42,305 nucleotides of DNA from CAINDZ01 sp041908585 (GTDB lineage Bacteria > Krumholzibacteriota > Krumholzibacteriia > LZORAL124-64-63): assembly GCA_041908585.1 (NCBI GenBank), contig JAYRFB010000131.1, forward strand, positions 1-42,305, in the 5' to 3' direction. The first letter of the stretch is position 1. Each line of letters starts with the position of its first letter. A model generated the notes under the pieces. It saw only the letters and a program-made list of their open reading frames with translations. It was not told where the DNA came from and did no database searches. Made by a program: the position numbers and the translations under genes. Below, in pieces: positions 1 to 8,334 of this stretch.

Positions 1-476
1 ATGCCCGGCAGGCCGGCGGCCGCCGTGACCACGACATCGGCACCTGTCACCGCCACGGCCACGCCGGACGCGGCCAGGGGGTTGTCGACCGTCACGGTCG
101 AGCCGCCGTACGTCACGGTGACGACATTGGCGGCGCTGTCGCCGAAGGTCAGGCTGTCGATGTCCGCCAGGTTGAACGGGCGCGTGACGCCGTCCGGCTG
201 GTGGACGACCATCAGGTCCGTGCCGCTGAACGTCACGCTGTCGACGGCGGCCAGCGCGAACAGCGCCTGGCCGGCTGCCGAATGCACCCGCAGGATGTCA
301 CCGGCGCCGGCGGTGCCGGCGTTCGGCCCGAAGGTCAGGCGCTCGAGGCCCGCCAGCGGATAGGACGCCGACTGGCCGTCCTCGCGAAGCACCTTCAGTT
401 CCTGCGCCGCGCCGCCGGAGGACGCCAGCAGGACGCACACGATCGCCAGACTTAACTGCCTGTTGAGCCTCTTCAT
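1..476 (-). CDS. Secreted protein with carbohydrate-binding-like (DUF4353-type) domain, C-terminus cut by window edge
   Basis: Reading from ATG at 476 on the minus strand gives about 158 residues before the window ends, with no stop. A signal peptide (MKRLNRQLSLAIVCVLLASS, then GGAAQ) opens it. Three spaced copies of a short motif follow: PLAGLERLTFG, LAAVDSVTFS and LADIDSLTFG, at about residues 41, 70 and 97. The visible end (VTVTYGGSTVTVDNP, then SGVAVAVTGADVVVT) resembles the start of the DUF4353 / Cthe_2159 carbohydrate-binding beta-helix family; this is recalled family knowledge, not a search. The start is supported by a GGGGAGGG ribosome-binding site just upstream. It lies 12 nt after the stop of the 489-953 gene, so the two are probably co-transcribed. 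The function would be binding acidic polysaccharide at the surface, but that is inferred. The rest of the gene lies outside the window. Confidence 0.75.
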   Translation of the reverse strand, partial: MKRLNRQLSLAIVCVLLASSGGAAQELKVLREDGQSASYPLAGLERLTFGPNAGTAGAGDILRVHSAAGQALFALAAVDSVTFSGTDLMVVHQPDGVTRPFNLADIDSLTFGDSAANVVTVTYGGSTVTVDNPLAASGVAVAVTGADVVVTAAAGLPG

Positions 477-488
477 GTCCGCCCTCCC

Positions 489-953
489 CTACTTCACCAG
501 GACCAGCTGGCGGGAAAGGGCCTGGTCGCCGCATTCCACCGCGCAGAAGTAGATGCCGCTGGCGACGCGTGCGCCGCCCGAGTCCGTGCCATCCCAGGTC
601 ACCTGGTGCCTGCCCGCCGGCTGGATCGCCCGCTGCAGTTCGCTGACCAGGGCGCCGTGCAGGTCGAAGATGCGAACGGTCACCACCGCCGACTGCGGGA
701 TCTCGTATTCGACGGTCGTCGAGGGATTGAACGGGTTCGGGTAGCTGCGCAGCAGCTGGAAGGCGTGCGGCACACTGCCGGAAGGAGCCTCCACCGCGCT
801 GGGGTACAACGCCAGTTCCAGGCGGCGGATGTCCTCGGCCGCGATGGTGACCGTCTGCCCGTCGGAAAGGTGGATCGTCAGGTCATAGCTCTGGGCCAGC
901 GCGGGCGGACAGAGCAGCAGCAGGCTGCCGATGAGCGGGATCCGGTGCTTCAT
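489..953 (-). CDS. Small secreted protein with FlgD-like / type-A sorting C-terminal cassette
   Basis: 154 residues. A signal peptide (MKHRIPLIGSLLLLCPPALA) is followed by a 30-residue stretch, LTIHLSDGQTVTIAAEDIRR, and then a complete FlgD-like C-terminal domain from about residue 65. That domain has SYPNPFNPSTTVEYEIP, a VRIFDLHGALV strand, DGTDSGGARVASGIYF and a basic end, RQLVLVK. Almost the whole mature protein is the sorting cassette, so it has little room for its own function. The start is preceded by CGGAG at good spacing. It sits between the lamin-tail gene and the carbohydrate-binding-like gene on the same strand. The pre-cassette segment resembles the repeated DGQ...LTF motif of the downstream protein, which suggests a shared origin or partnership. 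Confidence 0.85.
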   Translation of the reverse strand: MKHRIPLIGSLLLLCPPALAQSYDLTIHLSDGQTVTIAAEDIRRLELALYPSAVEAPSGSVPHAFQLLRSYPNPFNPSTTVEYEIPQSAVVTVRIFDLHGALVSELQRAIQPAGRHQVTWDGTDSGGARVASGIYFCAVECGDQALSRQLVLVK

Positions 954-1025
954 GTTCCGATCTCCGTTGTGGCTGGGTGCAATGCCGACTGGCCGACGCG
1001 CCCGGGATGTCCGGACGCTGGAGGG

Positions 1026-1628
1026 TCAGCGATAGAGGGCTTTCAGCTCGCCCCACGCCATCGGCTCGTCGGCGACGGTCCCCGTCAGCACTCCCGGAGT
1101 CCCGTCGATCTCGCCGGCGATCCAGCAGGCACCATCCGACCAGTCGAGGCAGTCGTCGTGGAGCAGCAGCAGGGACGGACCCGCACCGTCGGGCTCGAGG
1201 GGCCACGGGGCAGCGTCGTCGAAGAGGACGGAAGTGACCAGGACGTCGGCCGCGTCGTAGACGTTGATCTGGTCGCCGCTGTTGCCGAGCGACCACTCGA
1301 CACCGTAGGTCTGGAAGCAGGCCGGAAAGACGTTGGTCACGGCAGGGTACTTCGCCGCGAACAGGGCCTGGGTGCCGGCCATGACCATGACCGCGCCCGG
1401 CGCCATGGTTCCGGACAAGGGAACCCGCGTATGCGTCGCGTTGTCGTCGACCAGCCACCAGCCGGTCAGGTCGAGTGTCCCACCGCTGGCGTTGTACAAC
1501 TCGATCCACTCGACGTCCGTCGACTCGGACGAGTTGTACATGATCTCGGTGACGATCAGTTCATCGGCGGCCAGGGCCGAGCCGGTGAGCAGCAGGCAGA
1601 TGGCGGCCGCGATGGCTCTCGTGTGCAT
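1026..1628 (-). CDS. Secreted lamin-tail-domain (LTD) protein
   Basis: 200 residues with a signal peptide ending near ALAA (about residue 21). The mature part is one lamin-tail domain: LIVTEIMYNSSE, VEWIELYNASGGTLDLTGW, then a closing VLFDDAAPWP and CWIAGEIDGTPG. LTD domains are immunoglobulin-like folds found in many secreted bacterial nucleases and surface proteins. Unlike its neighbours this protein lacks the PNPFNP cassette and stops in a short tail, WGELKALYR. The start at 1628 has AAGGAAGG upstream. It is first in a minus-strand trio, 72 nt ahead of the 489-953 gene. The specific role is unknown; surface display or binding is a guess. Confidence 0.85.
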   Translation of the reverse strand: MHTRAIAAAICLLLTGSALAADELIVTEIMYNSSESTDVEWIELYNASGGTLDLTGWWLVDDNATHTRVPLSGTMAPGAVMVMAGTQALFAAKYPAVTNVFPACFQTYGVEWSLGNSGDQINVYDAADVLVTSVLFDDAAPWPLEPDGAGPSLLLLHDDCLDWSDGACWIAGEIDGTPGVLTGTVADEPMAWGELKALYR

Positions 1629-1956
1629 GTCGGACCTTCCTTTGGGGCCTTCCCGGGGATGCGCTCAGCATCCTAGACAACCGGCGGGGGCTTCCTGTTA
1701 GGCCAGACCCGAGATGCGGGATCCTCTCGGTGAGGTGCCCGGCCCCGCCCGGCAGCGCGCCGGGATGCCTCCGGCACCAACGGGAGATGGTGGGCCGATG
1801 GTCTCCGGTCGCCATCCGGGACGTCCCTTGAATCGCCGTCGTCGTTGCCGTATGCTGGCGTTACCCCTGCCCGAGACGCGACGCGACCCTGGCCGATCTC
1901 GCCGACCGGGCGCGCGTCCCCGCTCCGAACACCCGCTGGCGCGTCCTGGAGGTACG
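1629..1956. other. Divergent intergenic region, 328 bp
   Basis: Gap between the minus-strand lamin-tail gene and the plus-strand barrel gene. An open frame runs through it from 1714 in phase with the barrel gene, but the signal peptide and ribosome-binding site place the true start at 1957. It holds a plausible plus-strand promoter (1828-1856). No RNA gene or repeat was recognised. Confidence 0.6.
1828..1856 (+). promoter_or_regulatory. Candidate sigma-70 promoter for the barrel/DUF2330/LVIVD genes
   Basis: TTGAAT at 1828-1833 and TATGCT at 1851-1856 are separated by exactly 17 bp. The transcript would start near 1863, about 95 nt ahead of the ATG at 1957. Each hexamer matches the E. coli consensus at four of six positions. 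Confidence 0.45.
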
Positions 1957-2697
1957 ATGTCCTCCCGCAGCTCCTGGCTCGGTGCGCCGACCGCCGCTCC
2001 CGCTGATGCCTGGCGCCGCCGGGTCGCCCTGGTCCTTGTCCTGGCGCCGGCAGTTCTCCTGGCCGCGCTGCCAGCCCGAGCGGAGCCCGAGGTCGACAGC
2101 GCCGAGTTCACGGCGCCCCCCCTCGCGCAGCCGGGACCGGATGAGCCGCTGCCGATCGACCTGACGCTCGAAGCCGGCCTGCGCTGGCTGGCGCCGCTCG
2201 AGGACGACATGTCGAATGTCTACGGCGGCTTTCCCGTGCTCGAGTCGCGGCTGGGTGCCTGGGCCAGCGAGCGTGCCTTCATCTACTTCGGCGTCGGGTA
2301 CGGCAGCGTGAAGGGCGACCCGTGGTCCGGGGACCCGACGTTCACCGCCGGCAGCCCTGCCAACCTGACGTTGGTGCCGTTGGAGATCGGCGAGCGCTGG
2401 GAACTGGCACAGCGTCCGGGATTCCGCGTGAACCTCGGCTGGAGGTTCGAGCTGGCCTGGGTGCGCGAGACGATCCCGGACGGCGGCCGCGCCGCGGGAG
2501 CGACCCGGCGCGAATCGGGGTGGCTGCGCGGGTTCGGGGTCAGCGCCGGGCCGGAGTGGCTGTCGCGGGACGGCCGGCGTGCGGCCGGATTCGAGGCGGG
2601 CCTGACCGGCAGCGGCGGCAAGGTCGGCGGCAACTATGGATGGGACTCGAACCTCTCGGGCGCCTGGGTGCGGATCCACGCCTCGACGAGGCTCTGA
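1957..2697 (+). CDS. Putative outer-membrane beta-barrel protein, family not recognised
   Basis: 246 residues from ATG at 1957, which has CTGGAGG five to six bases upstream. The frame stays open further upstream but has no signal-like start there. A basic N-terminus and hydrophobic core (RRRVALVLVLAPAVLLAALP) end at ARA, a classic signal-peptidase site near residue 40. The mature part alternates polar and aromatic residues in short strands (LTLEAGLRWL, AFIYFGVGYGSVKGD, FRVNLGWRFELAWV, WLRGFGVSAGPEWL) and ends in a strand, GAWVRIHASTRL. This pattern fits an eight- to ten-stranded outer-membrane barrel, though it lacks a terminal phenylalanine. The next gene starts 13 nt downstream, so the two are probably an operon. 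Function unknown. Confidence 0.75.
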   Translation: MSSRSSWLGAPTAAPADAWRRRVALVLVLAPAVLLAALPARAEPEVDSAEFTAPPLAQPGPDEPLPIDLTLEAGLRWLAPLEDDMSNVYGGFPVLESRLGAWASERAFIYFGVGYGSVKGDPWSGDPTFTAGSPANLTLVPLEIGERWELAQRPGFRVNLGWRFELAWVRETIPDGGRAAGATRRESGWLRGFGVSAGPEWLSRDGRRAAGFEAGLTGSGGKVGGNYGWDSNLSGAWVRIHASTRL

Positions 2698-2710
2698 CGG
2701 GGAGGCGACC

Positions 2711-3847
2711 ATGCAGCGCGCTACGACACGAGCGACGAGGTCGGCGCAGGCCGTGCAGGAGGCGGCGCTCGCCGGGTGGGCGACCGCGACGCTCGCGCTC
2801 CTGGCGTTGACCGTGGCGTCCCCCGGCAGCGCGCGCGCCGATGGCGGCTACGTTTCACCCTTCGGCTACCCGGTCTGGGAGCCAGGCCAGACGGCGTTCC
2901 TGCGCCACGATGCCGGGTCAGGGATCGAGGAGCTGACCATCCTGCCGCGCTTCTTCGGCGAACCGACCGATTTCGCCTGGCTGGTGCCGGTGCCCTCGCT
3001 GCCGGAGGTCGCCGAGGCGGATCCCGAGCTGTTCGAACAGCTCAGCCGGCTGACGGCGCCCATCTACCGCTCGCGCGACTCGTTCTGGAACTGCGATCCG
3101 CAGTACACGACGGACGCCGGCGGCCGCGGGCTCGACGAAGGCGGCGTGGAGATCATCGCAGACGAGCTCATCGGCATCTACCGCACGCAGACCGTGGCGG
3201 CCTCCGACGCCGACGCGCTGTCCGACTCGCTGGCGGCCTGGGGCTTCCTGCACGAGGGCAACCTGACGCTGGTGGCGCCGGTGCTGCAGCAGTACGTCGA
3301 CGAGGGCTGGTACTTCGTGGCGATGAGCGTCGACTCGACCGCCGCGGCCGCGGCCCTGCGGCCGTACGGCAAGTCGATCGCCGCCGACGCCCCCTACTAC
3401 TGGTATCCGGCGCTGCAGCCGATGACGTTCCGCTTCGCTTCCGCAGAGCCGATCTATCCGCTGCGCATCTCGCAATTGAGCACCGGCGACTCGAACCCGG
3501 TGAGCCTCTACGTGGCGACCGGCCATCGCGTCGAGTTCCCGGGCGCGCGCACGCACTATGCCAACCGCCTGGGCGCCGGGGAGCACGCCGCCATCGTCGA
3601 GGCCTACCCCGCGGCGGGCGCCGCCCTGGACCAGGGTCTGTGGCTGACGCGCCTGTATCGCGCCTACACGGCCCCGGAGATGATCGCCGACCTGGTGCTG
3701 GTGCCGGCGGCCGACCAGGCCGAGGTTCGGGTGGTACACTACTCGGGCCTGCCGGTATGGTCGCTGGTATTCGGCGGCGCGACGGCCTGGTGGACCGTCA
3801 GGCGCCGGCGGATGCGGCGCAAGGTCGTGCAGCGGCAAGTCGCGTAA
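2711..3847 (+). CDS. DUF2330 family protein
   Basis: 378 residues. The ATG at 2711 is preceded by GGAGG at 2700-2704. A signal peptide (core ATLALLALTVASPGSARA) is followed immediately by DGGYVSPF. The EPGQTAFLRHDAG, EELTILPRFFGEPTDFAWLVPVPSLPEV and LFEQLSRLT stretches match the N-terminal signature of the DUF2330 family of exported bacterial proteins. Near the end, LPVWSLVFGGATAWWTV is hydrophobic and is followed by a strongly basic tail, RRRRMRRKVVQRQ; this would anchor the protein in the inner membrane with its domain in the periplasm. The family has no established biochemical function. It sits between the barrel gene and the LVIVD lipoprotein with short gaps (13 and 21 nt), so all three are likely expressed together. 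Confidence 0.85.
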   Translation: MQRATTRATRSAQAVQEAALAGWATATLALLALTVASPGSARADGGYVSPFGYPVWEPGQTAFLRHDAGSGIEELTILPRFFGEPTDFAWLVPVPSLPEVAEADPELFEQLSRLTAPIYRSRDSFWNCDPQYTTDAGGRGLDEGGVEIIADELIGIYRTQTVAASDADALSDSLAAWGFLHEGNLTLVAPVLQQYVDEGWYFVAMSVDSTAAAAALRPYGKSIAADAPYYWYPALQPMTFRFASAEPIYPLRISQLSTGDSNPVSLYVATGHRVEFPGARTHYANRLGAGEHAAIVEAYPAAGAALDQGLWLTRLYRAYTAPEMIADLVLVPAADQAEVRVVHYSGLPVWSLVFGGATAWWTVRRRRMRRKVVQRQVA

Positions 3848-3868
3848 CCCGGAGATCGGAGCCCTTCC

Positions 3869-5146
3869 ATGAAGCGCGGGTCGTTCCTCGCCGGCTTTCC
3901 CTTCCTCGCCGCCCTCCTGGCGGTCCTGGCCTCCTGCGGCAGCGACGACTGCCCCGACTGCCCGGAGTGCGTGCCGCCGGTCACCGGCTCGATCTTCGGC
4001 TACGTGCGGGTCACGCCGGTGAACGACTTCCTGCCCGGGGTCACGGTCCGCGCCGAGCCGGGCGGCGTCACGGCGCAATCCGACTCCGCCGGCCTGTATC
4101 GACTGAACGGGCTGGCAGGCGGTACCTACATGGTGCACTTCGCGAAGGCCGGCTATGCGCCGGATTCGGCGGCGGTACCGCTGACCGCCGGCGCCAGCCA
4201 GCTGGTCGACATCCGCCTGGCCAGCCTGGCCGATTCGCTCCGGCACCTGGCGAGCGTCACCACCGCGGGCGGCTCGTACGGCCTCGCCGTGCGTGAGGGG
4301 ATCGCGTACGTGGCCGGCAATGCCGGCCTGCAGGTGTTCGACCTGACGGATCCGGCGCAGCCGGCGGCGATCGGTCTGGCCGCATTCGCCGGGGCGGACA
4401 TGGGCGCGGTCGTCCTGTCCGGCGACATCGCCTACGTCGCCCACAAGACCGACCTGTTGGAGGTGGTCGACGTCTCGATGCCCGCGGCGCCGACCCGGCT
4501 CGGCGCGGCGCGGGTCGGCGGTCGCGCCTTCGACCTCGAGCTGGACGGCTCGGTGCTCCTGGCGGCGACCGGCGATTCGCTGGTGCTGCTGGACGTCTCG
4601 ACGCCGGAAACGCCCCAAGTCGTGTCGCGCCTGGCCACGGCGCGCACCGCTGTCGGCGGCTCCAACCGCGGGATCGCCCTGGACACGTCGCGACACCTGG
4701 CCCTGGTCTTCTCGCTGGACACGGGCACGGAGATCTTCGACTACGGGGACCCGGAAGCCGTGGTCCGGGTCGGCGTCTACGGTCTGACGTGGAGCCCGTA
4801 CGACGGCTGCGTCGATGCCGCGGGATCGCGCGGCTACCTGGCCACCACGTCCGGACTGGAGTTCATGTCGTACGCGCAACCGGGCAGTCCTCAGTACCTC
4901 GGGTTCTGGCATGCGGGAAGTGACTGGCGCGACGTGCTCGTCGTCCGCTCGTTGGCGATCATGGCGTCGCCGCAGTACGGAATCTGGGTCGTGGACATCG
5001 CCGATCCCGGCAACGTGCGCACGCTTCAGCTCCTGCAGGGGGATCTGATCGGCCACCCGCGCAACATCGCCCGCGAAGGCGACAGGGTCTACGTCGCGGG
5101 CGACGCGCGGCTGACGGTGCTGGAGTTCGCCGCGGTCGCCCGCTGA
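3869..5146 (+). CDS. Lipoprotein with carboxypeptidase-regulatory-like domain and LVIVD repeats
   Basis: 425 residues. A lipobox, LASC, puts the lipid-modified cysteine at residue 23, followed by a cysteine-rich linker (CGSDDCPDCPEC). Residues about 40-115 look like a carboxypeptidase-regulatory-like beta-sandwich (GSIFGYVRVTP, SDSAGLYRLNGLAGGTYMV). The rest is a propeller-like series of LVIVD-type repeats with the phrase pattern IAYVAGNAGLQVFDLTDPAQP, AYVAHKTDLLEVVDVSMPAAP, LVLLDVSTPETP and IWVVDIADPGN. Such lipoproteins are surface or periplasmic and probably bind partners rather than catalyse. It ends only 10 nt before the converging 5157-6845 gene, with no clear terminator between them. 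Confidence 0.88.
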   Translation: MKRGSFLAGFPFLAALLAVLASCGSDDCPDCPECVPPVTGSIFGYVRVTPVNDFLPGVTVRAEPGGVTAQSDSAGLYRLNGLAGGTYMVHFAKAGYAPDSAAVPLTAGASQLVDIRLASLADSLRHLASVTTAGGSYGLAVREGIAYVAGNAGLQVFDLTDPAQPAAIGLAAFAGADMGAVVLSGDIAYVAHKTDLLEVVDVSMPAAPTRLGAARVGGRAFDLELDGSVLLAATGDSLVLLDVSTPETPQVVSRLATARTAVGGSNRGIALDTSRHLALVFSLDTGTEIFDYGDPEAVVRVGVYGLTWSPYDGCVDAAGSRGYLATTSGLEFMSYAQPGSPQYLGFWHAGSDWRDVLVVRSLAIMASPQYGIWVVDIADPGNVRTLQLLQGDLIGHPRNIAREGDRVYVAGDARLTVLEFAAVAR

Positions 5147-5156
5147 TCAGGTCGGA

Positions 5157-6845
5157 CTACTTCACCAGCATCAACCGCCTCGTGGCGGAGCCGCCCGGCG
5201 AGGCGGCCACGCAGAGATAGGCGCCGCTGGCCAGGTCCGTCCCGTCGAACGGCAGCACCGTGCGACCGGCCGGCAGCACCCTGTCGGTCAGGGTCCGGAC
5301 CAGCCGACCGCGCAGGTCGTAGACCTTGACCGCGACGCGAGCCGGCGCCTCGAGATCCAGGGGGATGCTGGTGGTCGGGTTGAACGGGTTGGGGTAGTTC
5401 TGGCCCAGCGCGAGGCCCGCTCCGGTCGGTACCACGGGCACGGCCGTGACGCCGCCGACGCCGCCGAAGGTGAAGGCCACGTCCTTGAAGCAGCTGTGGA
5501 CGGGCCCGTCCCAGGTGCTGGTATACATGTGCAGGCCGACGCGCGTAACCAAGTGGGAACCGGTCGTGGCCCGGAAGTAGCCGGTGGCGGTGCCGGACCC
5601 GGCGGCATAGAGCGGGCTGGGATTGACCGCGTAGAAGGGCGTCGTCGCTGCCCATGAGTAGGGAAGCGGCTGCATGCGCGCTCCGCCCGCTTCGGCGACC
5701 ACGTAGTCGTAGGTCACGTCGACACGTTCACTGTTGTCCAGCACGGCCGGCGAGGCCGGCACGAAGACGACGTTCCGGATCGCGCTCGGCCCGTAGTGGT
5801 ACTCGACCGGGATCGTCAGGTCCAGCAGCTGTGCCGTGCGGTCGTGGTTCTCCATCAGGAACCTGACGCCGTTGATGTGGTACTCGTTGCGGACCATCCG
5901 GAAGCTGCGCTCGAGGTGCCCGCTGACGGGCAGGAGGATGCTCCCGGAGTAGGTCTGGTCGAAATAGACATCGGGATCTTCGCTCGTACCGAACGCCCAC
6001 GTATAGCAACCGGCCGGGTCGCTGGTGGCGTAGTCGAAGCCGACCGTGACCGACTGGTCCAGGGCCAGGCACTCGGGAAACGGCGGGTCGAACGTGATGT
6101 TGGAGATGCTCACATCGCCCCAGTGCAGGTCCACCGGGATGAAGACCTCGAGGAGCACGGTCGTCATCGTCGAGTTCCAGACCTGGAAACGGATCGCGTC
6201 GACGTCATGGGTCGAAGACATGAAGCGGAACCACTGCTGGCCGGTGGAGGAACCGGTCGGCAGGATGGACAGGCCGCTCGCCGCGTAGCCCGGCGTCAGG
6301 GCGCCGTCGGTGTACGGCCGCGCCGAGACACGCACGCCGGCCGCCTCGCTGGTCCAGCAATCGAAGTCGATGAAGAACTGCTGGCCATTGAGGAGCCAGG
6401 ACGGCGACGTGTGGCTGAACTGCAGGTCGTTGACGGCATTGGCGCCGAAGGTGTAGTCGACCGGCAGGTAGATGTCCAGCAGCGTGGCGGACGTGACGGG
6501 GTCGAACATCCGCACGCGGTACTCGTCCATGTGATGGGTGCCGCCGCCGTACGTCAGGTAGTTGACATGGGTGCCGGTCGTGCCGTTCGGGTAGGTCGCG
6601 CTGCCGCCCCAGCTGCTGCCCGGCACGACGCTGCCGTTCTCGTAGGCATAGACGATGAACCGGGCCCCGTTGGCATTGGTGACCTTGAAATCGAACGTGA
6701 TGCCGGCCTGTTGTCCGTGGCCGAGATAGGCGGTCTCCCCGCGGTCAAGGACGAATCCACCCATCCAGTTCGCGGCGGCCGGAACGGCACCCAGGACCAT
6801 GAGGGCCAGGGTGGCGAGCAGGCACTTCAATCTCGCGTGCTTCAT
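5157..6845 (-). CDS. Secreted four-repeat protein with FlgD-like / type-A sorting cassette
   Basis: 562 residues. A signal peptide ends near AAAN (residue about 26). The body is four tandem repeats of roughly 105-115 residues. Each goes from a beta strand such as ITFDFKVTNANGARF, FIDFDCWTSEAAGVRV, VGFDYATSDPAGCYTW or VTYDYVVAEAGGARM to a closing LLDIYLPVDY, LLEVFIPVDL or LLDLTIPVEY followed by an aromatic-Gly pair. The fourth closes with CFKDVAFTFG. A linker leads to the sorting cassette, NYPNPFNPTTSIPLDL, VYDLRGRLVR and DGTDLASGAYL, ending RRLMLVK. The repeat family was not recognised; the strand pattern suggests immunoglobulin-like modules. AAAGGAAA precedes the ATG. It is 229 bp downstream of murA, same strand. 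Confidence 0.88.
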   Translation of the reverse strand: MKHARLKCLLATLALMVLGAVPAAANWMGGFVLDRGETAYLGHGQQAGITFDFKVTNANGARFIVYAYENGSVVPGSSWGGSATYPNGTTGTHVNYLTYGGGTHHMDEYRVRMFDPVTSATLLDIYLPVDYTFGANAVNDLQFSHTSPSWLLNGQQFFIDFDCWTSEAAGVRVSARPYTDGALTPGYAASGLSILPTGSSTGQQWFRFMSSTHDVDAIRFQVWNSTMTTVLLEVFIPVDLHWGDVSISNITFDPPFPECLALDQSVTVGFDYATSDPAGCYTWAFGTSEDPDVYFDQTYSGSILLPVSGHLERSFRMVRNEYHINGVRFLMENHDRTAQLLDLTIPVEYHYGPSAIRNVVFVPASPAVLDNSERVDVTYDYVVAEAGGARMQPLPYSWAATTPFYAVNPSPLYAAGSGTATGYFRATTGSHLVTRVGLHMYTSTWDGPVHSCFKDVAFTFGGVGGVTAVPVVPTGAGLALGQNYPNPFNPTTSIPLDLEAPARVAVKVYDLRGRLVRTLTDRVLPAGRTVLPFDGTDLASGAYLCVAASPGGSATRRLMLVK

Positions 6846-7074
6846 GCCTGATTTCCTTTCTTCAAGGAACCCTGCGCGTCCCGACGTGGTCGGCGCGAGC
6901 CGTGCGCTGAGGTTGCGCGCCCAGGGGCGAGGGGACGCCCGGATCTGCGGTATCTCCCGGGCAGGATCATAACATATGGCAGGTGATCACGCGCCGCCCC
7001 GGCGTGCCGGCCGCGGATTCCGGCGGCGGGGGCGGCCATACCGGGCGCACCTGGGCAGGGCGCGGCGACGCGAG

Positions 7075-8334
7075 CTACCCCGCCACCCGCCGGATCCGCG
7101 CCCCCAGCCCCGCCAGCTTGTCCTCGATGCGCTCGTACCCGCGATCGATGTGATACACGCGATTCACGGTGGTCGTGCCCTCGGCCGCCACCCCCGCCAG
7201 CACCAGCGCCGCCGAGGCGCGCAGGTCGCTGGCCATCACCGGCGCGCCCTGCAGTCTCTCGACACCGAAGACCGTCGCTCGCGCGCCGTCGACGCGGATC
7301 TCCGCGCCCAGGCGCTGCAGCTCGGCCACGTGGGTGAAGCGGTCGGCGTAGATGCCCTCGCTGATGAAGCTGGTGCCGTCGGCCACGGCGCAGGCGGCCA
7401 TGACCTGCGCCTGCATGTCGGTGGGGAAGCCCGGGTAGGGCCGGGTGATGATCTCGGTGGCGACGGGCCGTCCGTCGCTGGCGATGGTCAGTTCGCCCGC
7501 GCCCTCGCTGATCGCGCAGCCCATCTCGCGCAGCACCGCGGTGATGGGGGCCACATGCGCGGTGTCGACGCCGGTCAACCGCACGCGCCCGCCGGCAAGG
7601 GCCACGCCGGCCATGAAGGTGCCAGCTTCGATGCGGTCGGCGATCACGGTCTGGCGCAAGGGCGCGATGGTGACCGGGCCCTGCACCCGCAGCGTCTGGG
7701 TGCCGATGCCGTCGATGCGCGCACCGGCGTCGCGCAGGCCCACGGCCAGCTGCGTCACCTCGGGCTCGACAGCGCAGTTCTCCAGGATCGTCTCGCCGCG
7801 CGCCAGCACTGCGGCCATCAGCACGTTGCAGGTGGCACCCACCGACACCGGCTCGAAGCGGAAGCGCCCGCCGCGCAGTCCCCCGCGCGGCACCCGCGCA
7901 TGGATGTAGCCGCGGTCCAGGGCGATCTCCGCCCCCAGCGCCTGCAGCCCCTCGAGGTGCAGGTTCACCGGCCGCGGCCCCCAGGCGCAGCCTCCGGGCA
8001 GCGAGACGCGCGCCTCGCCCTGGAAGGCCAGCAGCGGCCCCAGCACGTAGATGCTCGCGCGCATCTTGCGCACCAGGTCGTAGGCGGCCTCGCGGCCCTC
8101 GGCCTCGCGCGTGTCCAGGCGCAGCTCGCCGCCCACCAGCGAGCAGCGCGCGCCCAGCCCCTCCAGGATGGTCATGAAGAAGCGCACGTCGTGCAGGTCG
8201 GGCACGTTCTGGATCACCGAGGCGCCGCGGCCGAGCAGCGCCGCGGCCATCAGCGGCAGCACCGCGTTCTTGGCGCCGCCGACGGCCAGCTCGCCTTCCA
8301 GCCGCGTGGGGCCCTCGATCACGAACCTATCCAT
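7075..8334 (-). CDS. murA: UDP-N-acetylglucosamine 1-carboxyvinyltransferase
   Basis: 419 residues, the same length as E. coli MurA, which makes the ATG at 8334 the right start; the open frame upstream is inside prmC. The enzyme transfers enolpyruvate from PEP to UDP-GlcNAc, the first committed step of peptidoglycan synthesis, in the cytoplasm. Visible features are the Lys22-Asn23 pair in GGAKNAVLPL, the fosfomycin-target cysteine at about residue 116 in LPGGCAWGPRPVNLHL, the GATCNVLMAAVLA segment and the GFPTDMQAQ motif carrying the general-base aspartate. The gene begins inside the last codons of prmC (8-bp overlap), indicating translational coupling. It is the last gene of the DUF1385-prfA-prmC-murA operon. 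The catalytic Cys is retained, so fosfomycin sensitivity would be expected. Confidence 0.97.
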   Translation of the reverse strand: MDRFVIEGPTRLEGELAVGGAKNAVLPLMAAALLGRGASVIQNVPDLHDVRFFMTILEGLGARCSLVGGELRLDTREAEGREAAYDLVRKMRASIYVLGPLLAFQGEARVSLPGGCAWGPRPVNLHLEGLQALGAEIALDRGYIHARVPRGGLRGGRFRFEPVSVGATCNVLMAAVLARGETILENCAVEPEVTQLAVGLRDAGARIDGIGTQTLRVQGPVTIAPLRQTVIADRIEAGTFMAGVALAGGRVRLTGVDTAHVAPITAVLREMGCAISEGAGELTIASDGRPVATEIITRPYPGFPTDMQAQVMAACAVADGTSFISEGIYADRFTHVAELQRLGAEIRVDGARATVFGVERLQGAPVMASDLRASAALVLAGVAAEGTTTVNRVYHIDRGYERIEDKLAGLGARIRRVAG

